Origin: Parapristionchus giblindavisi
Lineage: Eukaryota > Nematoda > Chromadorea > Rhabditida > Diplogasteridae
Direction: 5' to 3'
Length of the DNA stretch: 64,000 bases
Assembly (NCBI GenBank): GCA_943737045.1
Contig: CALSFV010000262.1
Span: 350,001-414,000, forward strand
Part shown: positions 37,442 through 51,641 of the stretch, in pieces
Layout: the number at the start of each line of letters is the position of its first letter
Numbering within the stretch: position 1 is the first letter of the stretch
Made by a program: the position numbers and the translations under genes
Notes under the pieces: model-generated
What the model saw: only the letters and a program-made list of their open reading frames with translations
The model's database searches: none
What the model was told of the DNA's origin: nothing

Positions 37442-40009
37442 CTGACATGAAAAATTTTCTGCTAGACCCAGCGTGTCATATACCAAACGAAAGAGCAAAA
37501 AATTCTGAGTATTTTGCACGTTCCCATGTTGAACAACGGCCACTTCAGCCGAATTAACAAAATTGAATTATTCATTTTTGGCAATAATGAATTCGTGACA
37601 TGTCAATGCTTTATCGAAACTTATCGTAGCATATACCACGTGAAAGAGCAAAAAATTCTGAATAATCTACACTTCAGTTCATGTCAAACTGTAATCTTGT
37701 GTTGATTCCACAATGCCCAAAGTACAAAAGTAGCTTTCACTCTGATAAGACCAAAACAATACCTGACATGAAAAATTTTCTACTAGACCCAGCGTGTCAT
37801 ATACCAAACGAAAGAGCAAAAAACTCTGAGTATTTTGCAAGTCCCCATGTTGAACAACGGCCACTTCAGCCGAATTAACATAATTGCCCTATGCATTTTT
37901 GCCATTAAAGAATTCGTGACATGTCAATGCTTTATCGAAACTTATCGTCGCATATACCACGTGAAAGAGCAAAAAATTCTGAATAATCTACACTTCAGTT
38001 CATGTCAAACTGTAATCTTGTGTTGATTCCACAATGCCCAAAGTACAAAAGTAGCTTTCACTCTGATAAGACCAAAACAATACCTGACATGAAAAATTTT
38101 CTACTAGACCCAGCGTGTCATATACCAAACGAAAGAGCAAAAAACTCTGAGTATTTTGCACGTCCCCATGTTGAACAACGGCCACTTCAGCCGAATTAAC
38201 ATAATTGCCCTATGCATTTTTGCCATTAAAGAATTCGTGACATGTCAATGCTTTATCGAAACTTATCGTCGCATATACCACGTGAAAGAGCAAAAAATTC
38301 TGAATAATCTACACTTCAGTTCATGTCAAACTGTAATCTTGTGTTGATTCCACAATGCCCAAAGTACAAAAGTAGCTTTCACTCTGATAAGACCAAAACA
38401 ATACCTGACATGAAAAATTTTCTACTAGACCCAGCGTGTCATATACCAAACGAAAGAGCAAAAAACTCTGAGTATTTTGCACGTCCCCATGTTGAACAAC
38501 GGCCACTTCAGCCGAATTAACATAATTGCCCTATGCATTTTTGCCATTAAAGAATTCGTGACATGTCAATGCTTTATCGAAACTTATCGTCGCATATACC
38601 ACGTGAAAGAGCAAAAAATTCTGAATAATCTACACTTCAGTTCATGTCAAACTGTAATCTTGTGTTGATTCCACAATGCCCAAAGTACAAAAGTAGCTTT
38701 CACTCTGATAAGACCAAAACAATACCTGACATGAAAAATTTTCTACTAGACCCAGCGTGTCATATACCAAACGAAAGAGCAAAAAACTCTGAGTATTTTG
38801 CACGTCCCCATGTTGAACAACGGCCACTTCAGCCGAATTAACATAATTGCCCTATGCATTTTTGCCATTAAAGAATTCGTGACATGTCAATGCTTTATCG
38901 AAACTTATCGTCGCATATACCACGTGAAAGAGCAAAACATTCTGAATAATCTACACTTCAGTTCATGTCAAACTGTAATCTTGTGTTGATTCCACAATGC
39001 CCAAAGTACAAAAGTAGCTTTCACTCTGATAAGACCAAAACAATACCTGACATGAAAAATTTTCTACTAGACCCAGCGTGTCATATACCAAACGAAAGAG
39101 CAAAAAACTCTGAGTATTTTGCACGTCCCCATGTTGAACAACGGCCACTTCAGCCGAATTAACATAATTGCCCTATGCATTTTTGCCATTAAAGAATTCG
39201 TGACATGTCAATGCTTTATCGAAACTTATCGTCGCATATACCACGTGAAAGAGCAAAAAATTCTGAATAATCTACACTTCAGTTCATGTCAAACTGTAAT
39301 CTTGTGTTGATTCCACAATGCCCAAAGTACAAAAGTAGCTTTCACTCTGATAAGACCAAAACAATACCTGACATGAAAAATTTTCTACTAGACCCAGCGT
39401 GTCATATACCAAACGAAAGAGCAAAAAACTCTGAGTATTTTGCACGTCCCCATGTTGAACAACGGCCACTTCAGCCGAATTAACATAATTGCCCTATGCA
39501 TTTTTGCCATTAAAGAATTCGTGACATGTCAATGCTTTATCGAAACTTATCGTCGCATATACCACGTGAAAGAGCAAAAAATTCTGAATAATCTACACTT
39601 CAGTTCATGTCAAACTGTAATCTTGTGTTGATTCCACAATGCCCAAAGTACAAAAGTAGCTTTCACTCTGATAAGACCAAAACAATACCTGACATGAAAA
39701 ATTTTCTACTAGACCCAGCGTGTCATATACCAAACGAAAGAGCAAAAAACTCTGAGTATTTTGCACGTCCCCATGTTGAACAACGGCCACTTCAGCCGAA
39801 TTAACATAATTGCCCTATGCATTTTTGCCATTAAAGAATTCGTGACATGTCAATGCTTTATCGAAACTTATCGTAGCATATACCACGTGAAAGAGCAAAA
39901 CATTCTGAATAATCTACACTTCAGTTCATGTCAAACAGTAATCTTGTGTTGATTCCACAATGCCCAAAGTACAAAAGTAGCTTTCACTCTGATAAGACCA
40001 AAAGAATAC

Positions 40010-40177
40010 CTGACATGAAAAATTTTCTGCTAGACCCAGCGTGTCATATACCAAACGAAAGAGCAAAAAATTCTGAATAATCTACATTTCAGTTCATGTC
40101 AAACTGTAATCTCGTGTTTTTTCCACAATGCCCAAAGTACAAAAGTAGCTTTCACTCTGATAAGACCAAAACAATAC
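40010..40177. repeat. 168-bp short unit, class beta
   Basis: Followed by the patched long unit at 40178. Confidence 0.93.
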
Positions 40178-40498
40178 CTGACATGAAAAATTTTCTACTA
40201 GACCCAGCGTGTCATATACCAAACGAAAGAGCAAAAAACTCTGAGTATTTTGCACGTCCCCATGTTGAACAACGGCCACTTCAGCCGAATTAACATAATT
40301 GCCCTATGCATTTTTGCTATTAAAGAATTCGTGACATGTCAATGCTTTATCGAAACTTATCGTCGCATATACCAAACGAAAGAGCAAAAAATTCTGAATA
40401 ATCTACATTTCAGTTCATGTCAAACTGTAATCTCGTGTTTTTTCCACAATGCCCAAAGTACAAAAGTAGCTTTCACTCTGATAAGACCAAAAGAATAC
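40178..40498. repeat. Patched long unit: A-type core inside half B
   Basis: Half B reads atataccaaacg where B normally reads ataccacgtg, and continues with catttcag and ctcgtgttttttcc, which are short-unit markers. Length is unchanged (321). It also has a ttttgctatt change. It looks like an exchange between the B head of a long unit and the 3' part of a short unit. The CACGTG site is lost. Confidence 0.87.
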
Positions 40499-42103
40499 CT
40501 GACATGAAAAATTTTCTGCTAGACCCAGCGTGTCATATACCAAACGAAAGAGCAAAAAATTCTGAGTATTTTGCACGTTCCCATGTTGAACAACGGCCAC
40601 TTCAGCCGAATTAACAAAATTGAATTATTCATTTTTGGCAATAATGAATTCGTGACATGTCAATGCTTTATCGAAACTTATCGTAGCATATACCACGTGA
40701 AAGAGCAAAACATTCTGAATAATCTACACTTCAGTTCATGTCAAACTGTAATCTTGTGTTGATTCCACAATGCCCAAAGTACAAAAGTAGCTTTCACTCT
40801 GATAAGACCAAAAGAATACCTGACATGAAAAATTTTCTGCTAGACCCAGCGTGTCATATACCAAACGAAAGAGCAAAAAATTCTGAGTATTTTGCACGTT
40901 CCCATGTTGAACAACGGCCACTTCAGCCGAATTAACAAAATTGAATTATTCATTTTTGGCAATAATGAATTCGTGACATGTCAATGCTTTATCGAAACTT
41001 ATCGTAGCATATACCACGTGAAAGAGCAAAACATTCTGAATAATCTACACTTCAGTTCATGTCAAACTGTAATCTTGTGTTGATTCCACAATGCCCAAAG
41101 TACAAAAGTAGCTTTCACTCTGATAAGACCAAAAGAATACCTGACATGAAAAATTTTCTGCTAGACCCAGCGTGTCATATACCAAACGAAAGAGCAAAAA
41201 ATTCTGAGTATTTTGCACGTTCCCATGTTGAACAACGGCCACTTCAGCCGAATTAACAAAATTGAATTATTCATTTTTGGCAATAATGAATTCGTGACAT
41301 GTCAATGCTTTATCGAAACTTATCGTAGCATATACCACGTGAAAGAGCAAAAAATTCTGAATAATCTACACTTCAGTTCATGTCAAACTGTAATCTTGTG
41401 TTGATTCCACAATGCCCAAAGTACAAAAGTAGCTTTCACTCTGATAAGACCAAAACAATACCTGACATGAAAAATTTTCTACTAGACCCAGCGTGTCATA
41501 TACCAAACGAAAGAGCAAAAAACTCTGAGTATTTTGCACGTCCCCATGTTGAACAACGGCCACTTCAGCCGAATTAACATAATTGCCCTATGCATTTTTG
41601 CCATTAAAGAATTCGTGACATGTCAATGCTTTATCGAAACTTATCGTCGCATATACCACGTGAAAGAGCAAAAAATTCTGAATAATCTACACTTCAGTTC
41701 ATGTCAAACTGTAATCTTGTGTTGATTCCACAATGCCCAAAGTACAAAAGTAGCTTTCACTCTGATAAGACCAAAACAATACCTGACATGAAAAATTTTC
41801 TACTAGACCCAGCGTGTCATATACCAAACGAAAGAGCAAAAAACTCTGAGTATTTTGCACGTCCCCATGTTGAACAACGGCCACTTCAGCCGAATTAACA
41901 TAATTGCCCTATGCATTTTTGCCATTAAAGAATTCGTGACATGTCAATGCTTTATCGAAACTTATCGTAGCATATACCACGTGAAAGAGCAAAACATTCT
42001 GAATAATCTACACTTCAGTTCATGTCAAACTGTAATCTTGTGTTGATTCCACAATGCCCAAAGTACAAAAGTAGCTTTCACTCTGATAAGACCAAAAGAA
42101 TAC

Positions 42104-42271
42104 CTGACATGAAAAATTTTCTGCTAGACCCAGCGTGTCATATACCAAACGAAAGAGCAAAAAATTCTGAATAATCTACATTTCAGTTCATGTCAAACTG
42201 TAATCTCGTGTTTTTTCCACAATGCCCAAAGTACAAAAGTAGCTTTCACTCTGATAAGACCAAAACAATAC
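42104..42271. repeat. 168-bp short unit, class beta
   Basis: Followed by the patched long unit at 42272. Confidence 0.93.
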
Positions 42272-42592
42272 CTGACATGAAAAATTTTCTACTAGACCCA
42301 GCGTGTCATATACCAAACGAAAGAGCAAAAAACTCTGAGTATTTTGCACGTCCCCATGTTGAACAACGGCCACTTCAGCCGAATTAACATAATTGCCCTA
42401 TGCATTTTTGCTATTAAAGAATTCGTGACATGTCAATGCTTTATCGAAACTTATCGTCGCATATACCAAACGAAAGAGCAAAAAATTCTGAATAATCTAC
42501 ATTTCAGTTCATGTCAAACTGTAATCTCGTGTTTTTTCCACAATGCCCAAAGTACAAAAGTAGCTTTCACTCTGATAAGACCAAAAGAATAC
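42272..42592. repeat. Patched long unit, second copy
   Basis: Has the same patch and the same ttttgctatt change as 40178-40498, so it arose by block duplication and not by a new exchange. Confidence 0.87.
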
Positions 42593-43555
42593 CTGACATG
42601 AAAAATTTTCTGCTAGACCCAGCGTGTCATATACCAAACGAAAGAGCAAAAAATTCTGAGTATTTTGCACGTTCCCATGTTGAACAACGGCCACTTCAGC
42701 CGAATTAACAAAATTGAATTATTCATTTTTGGCAATAATGAATTCGTGACATGTCAATGCTTTATCGAAACTTATCGTAGCATATACCACGTGAAAGAGC
42801 AAAAAATTCTGAATAATCTACACTTCAGTTCATGTCAAACTGTAATCTTGTGTTGATTCCACAATGCCCAAAGTACAAAAGTAGCTTTCACTCTGATAAG
42901 ACCAAAACAATACCTGACATGAAAAATTTTCTACTAGACCCAGCGTGTCATATACCAAACGAAAGAGCAAAAAACTCTGAGTATTTTGCACGTCCCCATG
43001 TTGAACAACGGCCACTTCAGCCGAATTAACATAATTGCCCTATGCATTTTTGCCATTAAAGAATTCGTGACATGTCAATGCTTTATCGAAACTTATCGTC
43101 GCATATACCACGTGAAAGAGCAAAAAATTCTGAATAATCTACACTTCAGTTCATGTCAAACTGTAATCTTGTGTTGATTCCACAATGCCCAAAGTACAAA
43201 AGTAGCTTTCACTCTGATAAGACCAAAACAATACCTGACATGAAAAATTTTCTACTAGACCCAGCGTGTCATATACCAAACGAAAGAGCAAAAAACTCTG
43301 AGTATTTTGCACGTCCCCATGTTGAACAACGGCCACTTCAGCCGAATTAACATAATTGCCCTATGCATTTTTGCCATTAAAGAATTCGTGACATGTCAAT
43401 GCTTTATCGAAACTTATCGTAGCATATACCACGTGAAAGAGCAAAACATTCTGAATAATCTACACTTCAGTTCATGTCAAACTGTAATCTTGTGTTGATT
43501 CCACAATGCCCAAAGTACAAAAGTAGCTTTCACTCTGATAAGACCAAAAGAATAC

Positions 43556-43723
43556 CTGACATGAAAAATTTTCTGCTAGACCCAGCGTGTCATATACCAA
43601 ACGAAAGAGCAAAAAATTCTGAATAATCTACATTTCAGTTCATGTCAAACTGTAATCTCGTGTTTTTTCCACAATGCCCAAAGTACAAAAGTAGCTTTCA
43701 CTCTGATAAGACCAAAACAATAC
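43556..43723. repeat. 168-bp short unit, class beta
   Basis: Followed by the patched long unit at 43724. Confidence 0.93.
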
Positions 43724-44044
43724 CTGACATGAAAAATTTTCTACTAGACCCAGCGTGTCATATACCAAACGAAAGAGCAAAAAACTCTGAGTATTTTGCA
43801 CGTCCCCATGTTGAACAACGGCCACTTCAGCCGAATTAACATAATTGCCCTATGCATTTTTGCTATTAAAGAATTCGTGACATGTCAATGCTTTATCGAA
43901 ACTTATCGTCGCATATACCAAACGAAAGAGCAAAAAATTCTGAATAATCTACATTTCAGTTCATGTCAAACTGTAATCTCGTGTTTTTTCCACAATGCCC
44001 AAAGTACAAAAGTAGCTTTCACTCTGATAAGACCAAAAGAATAC
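43724..44044. repeat. Patched long unit, third copy
   Basis: Same patch and same ttttgctatt change; the third descendant of one event. Confidence 0.87.
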
Positions 44045-45007
44045 CTGACATGAAAAATTTTCTGCTAGACCCAGCGTGTCATATACCAAACGAAAGAGCA
44101 AAAAATTCTGAGTATTTTGCACGTTCCCATGTTGAACAACGGCCACTTCAGCCGAATTAACAAAATTGAATTATTCATTTTTGGCAATAATGAATTCGTG
44201 ACATGTCAATGCTTTATCGAAACTTATCGTAGCATATACCACGTGAAAGAGCAAAACATTCTGAATAATCTACACTTCAGTTCATGTCAAACTGTAATCT
44301 TGTGTTGATTCCACAATGCCCAAAGTACAAAAGTAGCTTTCACTCTGATAAGACCAAAAGAATACCTGACATGAAAAATTTTCTGCTAGACCCAGCGTGT
44401 CATATACCAAACGAAAGAGCAAAAAATTCTGAGTATTTTGCACGTTCCCATGTTGAACAACGGCCACTTCAGCCGAATTAACAAAATTGAATTATTCATT
44501 TTTGGCAATAATGAATTCGTGACATGTCAATGCTTTATCGAAACTTATCGTAGCATATACCACGTGAAAGAGCAAAAAATTCTGAATAATCTACACTTCA
44601 GTTCATGTCAAACTGTAATCTTGTGTTGATTCCACAATGCCCAAAGTACAAAAGTAGCTTTCACTCTGATAAGACCAAAACAATACCTGACATGAAAAAT
44701 TTTCTACTAGACCCAGCGTGTCATATACCAAACGAAAGAGCAAAAAACTCTGAGTATTTTGCACGTCCCCATGTTGAACAACGGCCACTTCAGCCGAATT
44801 AACATAATTGCCCTATGCATTTTTGCCATTAAAGAATTCGTGACATGTCAATGCTTTATCGAAACTTATCGTCGCATATACCACGTGAAAGAGCAAAAAA
44901 TTCTGAATAATCTACACTTCAGTTCATGTCAAACTGTAATCTTGTGTTGATTCCACAATGCCCAAAGTACAAAAGTAGCTTTCACTCTGATAAGACCAAA
45001 AGAATAC

Positions 45008-45175
45008 CTGACATGAAAAATTTTCTGCTAGACCCAGCGTGTCATATACCAAACGAAAGAGCAAAAAATTCTGAATAATCTACATTTCAGTTCATGTCAA
45101 ACTGTAATCTCGTGTTTTTTCCACAATGCCCAAAGTACAAAAGTAGCTTTCACTCTGATAAGACCAAAACAATAC
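45008..45175. repeat. 168-bp short unit, class beta
   Basis: Followed by an unpatched type II unit with a private gaaaagtttt change. Confidence 0.93.
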
Positions 45176-45496
45176 CTGACATGAAAAGTTTTCTACTAGA
45201 CCCAGCGTGTCATATACCAAACGAAAGAGCAAAAAACTCTGAGTATTTTGCACGTCCCCATGTTGAACAACGGCCACTTCAGCCGAATTAACATAATTGC
45301 CCTATGCATTTTTGCCATTAAAGAATTCGTGACATGTCAATGCTTTATCGAAACTTATCGTCGCATATACCACGTGAAAGAGCAAAAAATTCTGAATAAT
45401 CTACACTTCAGTTCATGTCAAACTGTAATCTTGTGTTGATTCCACAATGCCCAAAGTACAAAAGTAGCTTTCACTCTGATAAGACCAAAAGAATAC

Positions 45497-45664
45497 CTGA
45501 CATGAAAAATTTTCTGCTAGACCCAGCGTGTCATATACCAAACGAAAGAGCAAAAAACTCTGAATAATCTACATTTCAGTTCATGTCAAACTGTAATCTC
45601 GTGTTTTTTCCACAATGCCCAAAGTACAAAAGTAGCTTTCACTCTGATAAGACCAAAAGAATAC
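45497..45664. repeat. 168-bp short unit, minor form (aactctgaat)
   Basis: C at unit position 62, catttcag, ctcgtgttttttcc and a G316-type end; repeated at 47117. Confidence 0.93.
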
Positions 45665-46306
45665 CTGACATGAAAAATTTTCTGCTAGACCCAGCGTGTC
45701 ATATACCAAACGAAAGAGCAAAAAATTCTGAGTATTTTGCACGTTCCCATGTTGAACAACGGCCACTTCAGCCGAATTAACAAAATTGAATTATTCATTT
45801 TTGGCAATAATGAATTCGTGACATGTCAATGCTTTATCGAAACCTATCGTAGCATATACCACGTGAAAGAGCAAAAAATTCTGAATATTCTACACTTCAG
45901 TTCATGTCAAACTGTAATCTTGTGTTGATTCCACAATGCTCAAAGTACAAAAGTAGCTTTCACTCTGATAAGACCAAAAGAATACCTGACATGAAAAATT
46001 TTCTGCTAGACCCAGCGTGTCATATACCAAACGAAAGAGCAAAAAACTCTGAGTATTTTGCACGTTCCCATGTTGAACAACGGCCACTTCAGCCGAATTA
46101 ACAAAATTGAATTATTCATTTTTGGCAATAATGAATTCGTGACATGTCAATGCTTTATCGAAACTTATCGTCGCATATACCACGTGAAAGAGCAAAAAAT
46201 TCTGAATAATCTACACTTCAGTTCATGTCAAACTGTAATCTTGTGTTGATTCCACAATGCCCAAAGTACAAAAGTAGCTTTCACTCTGATAAGACCAAAA
46301 GAATAC

Positions 46307-46474
46307 CTGACATGAAAAATTTTCTGCTAGACCCAGCGTGTCATATACCAAACGAAAGAGCAAAAAATTCTGAATAATCTACATTTCAGTTCATGTCAAA
46401 CTGTAATCTCGTGTTTTTTCCACAATGCCCAAAGTACAAAAGTAGCTTTCACTCTGATAAGACCAAAAGAATAC
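46307..46474. repeat. 168-bp short unit, minor form (catttcag, G316-type end)
   Basis: T at position 62. Its expected partner in the second 1620-bp copy is missing. Confidence 0.93.
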
Positions 46475-47116
46475 CTGACATGAAAAATTTTCTGCTAGAC
46501 CCAGCGTGTCATATACCAAACGAAAGAGCAAAAAATTCTGAGTATTTTGCACGTCCCCATGTTGAACAATGGCCACTTCAGCCGAATTAACATAATTGCC
46601 CTATGCATTTTTGCCATTAAAGAATTCGTGACATGTCAATGCTTTATCGAAACTTATCGTCGCATATACCACGTGAAAGAGCAAAAAATTCTGAATAATC
46701 TACACTTCAGTTCATGTCAAACTGTAATCTTGTGTTGATTCCACAATGCCCAAAGTACAAAAGTAGCTTTCACTCTGATAAGACCAAAAGAATACCTGAC
46801 ATGAAAAATTTTCTGCTAGACCCAGCGTGTCATATACCAAACGAAAGAGCAAAAAATTCTGAGTATTTTGCACGTTCCCATGTTGAACAACGGCCACTTC
46901 AGCCGAATTAACAAAATTGAATTATTCATTTTTGGCAATAATGAATTCGTGACATGTCAATGCTTTATCGAAACTTATCGTAGCATATACCACGTGAAAG
47001 AGCAAAAAATTCTGAATAATCTACACTTCAGTTCATGTCAAACTGTAATCTTGTGTTGATTCCACAATGCCCAAAGTACAAAAGTAGCTTTCACTCTGAT
47101 AAGACCAAAAGAATAC

Positions 47117-47284
47117 CTGACATGAAAAATTTTCTGCTAGACCCAGCGTGTCATATACCAAACGAAAGAGCAAAAAACTCTGAATAATCTACATTTCAGT
47201 TCATGTCAAACTGTAATCTCGTGTTTTTTCCACAATGCCCAAAGTACAAAAGTAGCTTTCACTCTGATAAGACCAAAAGAATAC
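47117..47284. repeat. 168-bp short unit, minor form (aactctgaat)
   Basis: Copy of 45497 at 1620 bp. Confidence 0.93.
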
Positions 47285-47605
47285 CTGACATGAAAAATTT
47301 TCTGCTAGACCCAGCGTGTCATATACCAAACGAAAGAGCAAAAAATTCTGAGTATTTTGCACGTTCCCATGTTGAACAACGGCCACTTCAGCCGAATTAA
47401 CAAAATTGAATTATTCATTTTTGGCAATAATGAATTCGTGACATGTCAATGCTTTATCGAAACCTATCGTAGCATATACCACGTGAAAGAGCAAAAAATT
47501 CTGAATATTCTACACTTCAGTTCATGTCAAACTGTAATCTTGTGTTGATTCCACAATGCCCAAAGTACAAAAGTAGCTTTCACTCTGATAAGACCAAAAG
47601 AATAC

Positions 47606-47926
47606 CTGACATGAAAAATTTTCTGCTAGACCCAGCGTGTCATATACCAAACGAAAGAGCAAAAAACTCTGAGTATTTTGCACGTTCCCATGTTGAACAA
47701 CGGCCACTTCAGCCGAATTAACAAAATTGAATTATTCATTTTTGGCAATAATGAATTCGTGACATGTCAATGCTTTATCGAAACTTATCGTCGCATATAC
47801 CACGTGAAAGAGCAAAAAATTCTGAATAATCTACACTTCAGTTCATGTCAAACTGTAATCTCGTGTTTTTTCCACAATGCCCAAAGTACAAAAGTAGCTT
47901 TCACTCTGATAAGACCAAAAGAATAC
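47606..47926. repeat. Fusion long unit left by loss of a short unit
   Basis: The B half begins like unit 45986-46306 (cacttcag) but ends like short unit 46307-46474 (ctcgtgttttttcc). The switch lies in the ~20 bases between those markers, as expected if recombination removed 168 bp between two B tails. Confidence 0.83.
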
Positions 47927-48890
47927 CTGACATGAAAAATTTTCTGCTAGACCCAGCGTGTCATATACCAAACGAAAGAGCAAAAAATTCTGAGTATTTT
48001 GCACGTCCCCATGTTGAACAATGGCCACTTCAGCCGAATTAACATAATTGCCCTATGCATTTTTGCCATTAAAGAATTCGTGACATGTCAATGCTTTATC
48101 GAAACTTATCGTCGCATATACCACGTGAAAGAGCAAAAAATTCTGAATAATCTACACTTCAGTTCATGTCAAACTGTAATCTTGTGTTGATTCCACAATG
48201 CCCAAAGTACAAAAGTAGCTTTCACTCTGATAAGACCAAAAGAATACCTGACATGAAAAATTTTCTGCTAGACCCAGCGTGTCATATACCAAACGAAAGA
48301 GCAAAAAATTCTGAGTATTTTGCACGTTCCCATGTTGAACAACGGCCACTTCAGCCGAATTAACAAAATTGAATTATTCATTTTTGGCAATAATGAATTC
48401 GTGACATGTCAATGCTTTATCGAAACTTATCGTAGCATATACCACGTGAAAGAGCAAAAAATTCTGAATAATGTACACTTCAGTTCATGTCAAACTGTAA
48501 TCTTGTGTTGATTCCACAATGCCCAAAGTACAAAAGTAGCTTTCACTCTGATAAGACCAAAACAATACCTGACATGAAAAATTTTCTACTAGACCCAGCG
48601 TGTCATATACCAAACGAAAGAGCAAAAAACTCTGAGTATTTTGCACGTCCCCATGTTGAACAACGGCCACTTCAGCCGAATTAACATAATTGCCCTATGC
48701 ATTTTTGCCATTAAAGAATTCGTGACATGTCAATGCTTTATCGAAACTTATCGTCGCATATACCACGTGAAAGAGCAAAAAATTCTGAATAATCTACACT
48801 TCAGTTCATGTCAAACTGTAATCTTGTGTTGATTCCACAATGCCCCAAAGTACAAAAGTAGCTTTCACTCTGATAAGACCAAAAGAATAC

Positions 48891-49058
48891 CTGACATGAA
48901 AAATTTTCTGCTAGACCCAGCGTGTCATATACCAAACGAAAGAGCAAAAAATTCTGAATAATCTACACTTCAGTTCATGTCAAACTGTAATCTCGTGTTT
49001 TTTCCACAATGCCCAAAGTACAAAAGTAGCTTTCACTCTGATAAGACCAAAAGAATAC
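48891..49058. repeat. 168-bp short unit, class gamma
   Basis: Preceded by the extra C and followed by the cggccgcttc unit. Confidence 0.93.
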
Positions 49059-50984
49059 CTGACATGAAAAATTTTCTGCTAGACCCAGCGTGTCATATAC
49101 CAAACGAAAGAGCAAAAAATTCTGAGTATTTTGCACGTTCCCATGTTGAACAACGGCCGCTTCAGCCGAATTAACAAAATTGAATTATTCATTTTTGGCA
49201 ATAATGAATTCGTGACATGTCAATGCTTTATCGAAACTTATCGTAGCATATACCACGTGAAAGAGCAAAAAATTCTGAATAATCTACACTTCAGTTCATG
49301 TCAAACTGTAATCTTGTGTTGATTCCACAATGCCCAAAGTACAAAAGTAGCTTTCACTCTGATAAGACCAAAAGAATACCTGACATGAAAAATTTTCTGC
49401 TAGACCCAGCGTGTCATATACCAAACGAAAGAGCAAAAAATTCTGAGTATTTTGCACGTTCCCATGTTGAACAACGGCCACTTCAGCCGAATTAACAAAA
49501 TTGAATTATTCATTTTTGGCAATAATGAATTCGTGACATGTCAATGCTTTATCGAAACTTATCGTAGCATATACCACGTGAAAGAGCAAAAAATTCTGAA
49601 TAATCTACACTTCAGTTCATGTCAAACTGTAATCTTGTGTTGATTCCACAATGCCCAAAGTACAAAAGTAGCTTTCACTCTGATAAGACCAAAACAATAC
49701 CTGACATGAAAAATTTTCTACTAGACCCAGCGTGTCATATACCAAACGAAAGAGCAAAAAACTCTGAGTATTTTGCAAGTCCCCATGTTGAACAACGGCC
49801 ACTTCAGCCGAATTAACATAATTGCCCTATGCATTTTTGCCATTAAAGAATTCGTGACATGTCAATGCTTTATCGAAACTTATCGTCGCATATACCACGT
49901 GAAAGAGCAAAAAATTCTGAATAATCTACACTTCAGTTCATGTCAAACTGTAATCTTGTGTTGATTCCACAATGCCCAAAGTACAAAAGTAGCTTTCACT
50001 CTGATAAGACCAAAACAATACCTGACATGAAAAATTTTCTACTAGACCCAGCGTGTCATATACCAAACGAAAGAGCAAAAAACTCTGAGTATTTTGCACG
50101 TCCCCATGTTGAACAACGGCCACTTCAGCCGAATTAACATAATTGCCCTATGCATTTTTGCCATTAAAGAATTCGTGACATGTCAATGCTTTATCGAAAC
50201 TTATCGTCGCATATACCACGTGAAAGAGCAAAACATTCTGAATAATCTACACTTCAGTTCATGTCAAACTGTAATCTTGTGTTGATTCCACAATGCCCAA
50301 AGTACAAAAGTAGCTTTCACTCTGATAAGACCAAAACAATACCTGACATGAAAAATTTTCTACTAGACCCAGCGTGTCATATACCAAACGAAAGAGCAAA
50401 AAACTCTGAGTATTTTGCACGTCCCCATGTTGAACAACGGCCACTTCAGCCGAATTAACATAATTGCCCTATGCATTTTTGCCATTAAAGAATTCGTGAC
50501 ATGTCAATGCTTTATCGAAACTTATCGTCGCATATACCACGTGAAAGAGCAAAACATTCTGAATAATCTACACTTCAGTTCATGTCAAACTGTAATCTTG
50601 TGTTGATTCCACAATGCCCAAAGTACAAAAGTAGCTTTCACTCTGATAAGACCAAAACAATACCTGACATGAAAAATTTTCTACTAGACCCAGCGTGTCA
50701 TATACCAAACGAAAGAGCAAAAAACTCTGAGTATTTTGCACGTCCCCATGTTGAACAACGGCCACTTCAGCCGAATTAACATAATTGCCCTATGCATTTT
50801 TGCCATTAAAGAATTCGTGACATGTCAATGCTTTATCGAAACTTATCGTCGCATATACCACGTGAAAGAGCAAAAAATTCTGAATAATCTACACTTCAGT
50901 TCATGTCAAACTGTAATCTTGTGTTGATTCCACAATGCCCAAAGTACAAAAGTAGCTTTCACTCTGATAAGACCAAAAGAATAC

Positions 50985-51152
50985 CTGACATGAAAAATTT
51001 TCTGCTAGACCCAGCGTGTCATATACCAAACGAAAGAGCAAAAAATTCTGAATAATCTACATTTCAGTTCATGTCAAACTGTAATCTCGTGTTTTTTCCA
51101 CAATGCCCAAAGTACAAAAGTAGCTTTCACTCTGATAAGACCAAAACAATAC
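50985..51152. repeat. 168-bp short unit, class beta
   Basis: Begins a 489-bp pair (short + one long) repeated at 55356. Confidence 0.93.
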
Positions 51153-51473
51153 CTGACATGAAAAATTTTCTACTAGACCCAGCGTGTCATATACCAAACG
51201 AAAGAGCAAAAAACTCTGAGTATTTTGCACGTCCCCATGTTGAACAACGGCCACTTCAGCCGAATTAACATAATTGCCCTATGCATTTTTGCCATTAAAG
51301 AATTCGTGACATGTCAATGCTTTATCGAAACTTATCGTCGCATATACCACGTGAAAGAGCAAAAAATTCTGAATAATCTACACTTCAGTTCATGTCAAAC
51401 TGTAATCTTGTGTTGATTCCACAATGCCCAAAGTACAAAAGTAGCTTTCACTCTGATAAGACCAAAAGAATAC

Positions 51474-51641
51474 CTGACATGAAAAATTTTCTGCTAGACC
51501 CAGCGTGTCATATACCAAACGAAAGAGCAAAAAACACTGAATAATCTACATTTCAGTTCATGTCAAACTGTAATCTCGTGTTTTTTCCACAATGCCCAAA
51601 GTACAAAAGTAGCTTTCACTCTGATAAGACCAAAAGAATAC
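51474..51641. repeat. 168-bp short unit, class epsilon
   Basis: Carries aacactgaat at the A/B core; starts the first 1131-bp block. Confidence 0.93.

Larger units (their letters stand above)
40010..42103. repeat. Patched-unit block, 2094 bp
   Basis: Short beta, patched long 40178, then long units 40499, 40820, 41141, 41462 and 41783. It is 642 bp (two long units) longer than the two following blocks. Private change: aaacagtaatc lies just upstream, near 39936. Confidence 0.87.
42104..43555. repeat. Patched-unit block, 1452 bp (second)
   Basis: Short beta, patched long 42272, long units 42593, 42914 and 43235; the last keeps gcaaaacattc with A187, as at 41783. Confidence 0.87.
43556..45007. 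repeat. Patched-unit block, 1452 bp (third)
   Basis: Short beta, patched long 43724, long units 44045, 44366 and 44687. The last two differ from the second block, so the equal length reflects unit number and not identity. Confidence 0.83.
45497..47116. repeat. 1620-bp block
   Basis: Short 45497, long 45665 (cctatcgtag, gaatattctac), long 45986, short 46307, long 46475 (gaacaatgg), long 46796. Confidence 0.88.
47117..48568. repeat. 1452-bp version of the 1620-bp block, one short unit lost
   Basis: Same markers in the same order, but no short unit between 47606 and 47927. The difference is exactly 168 bp. Confidence 0.88.
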
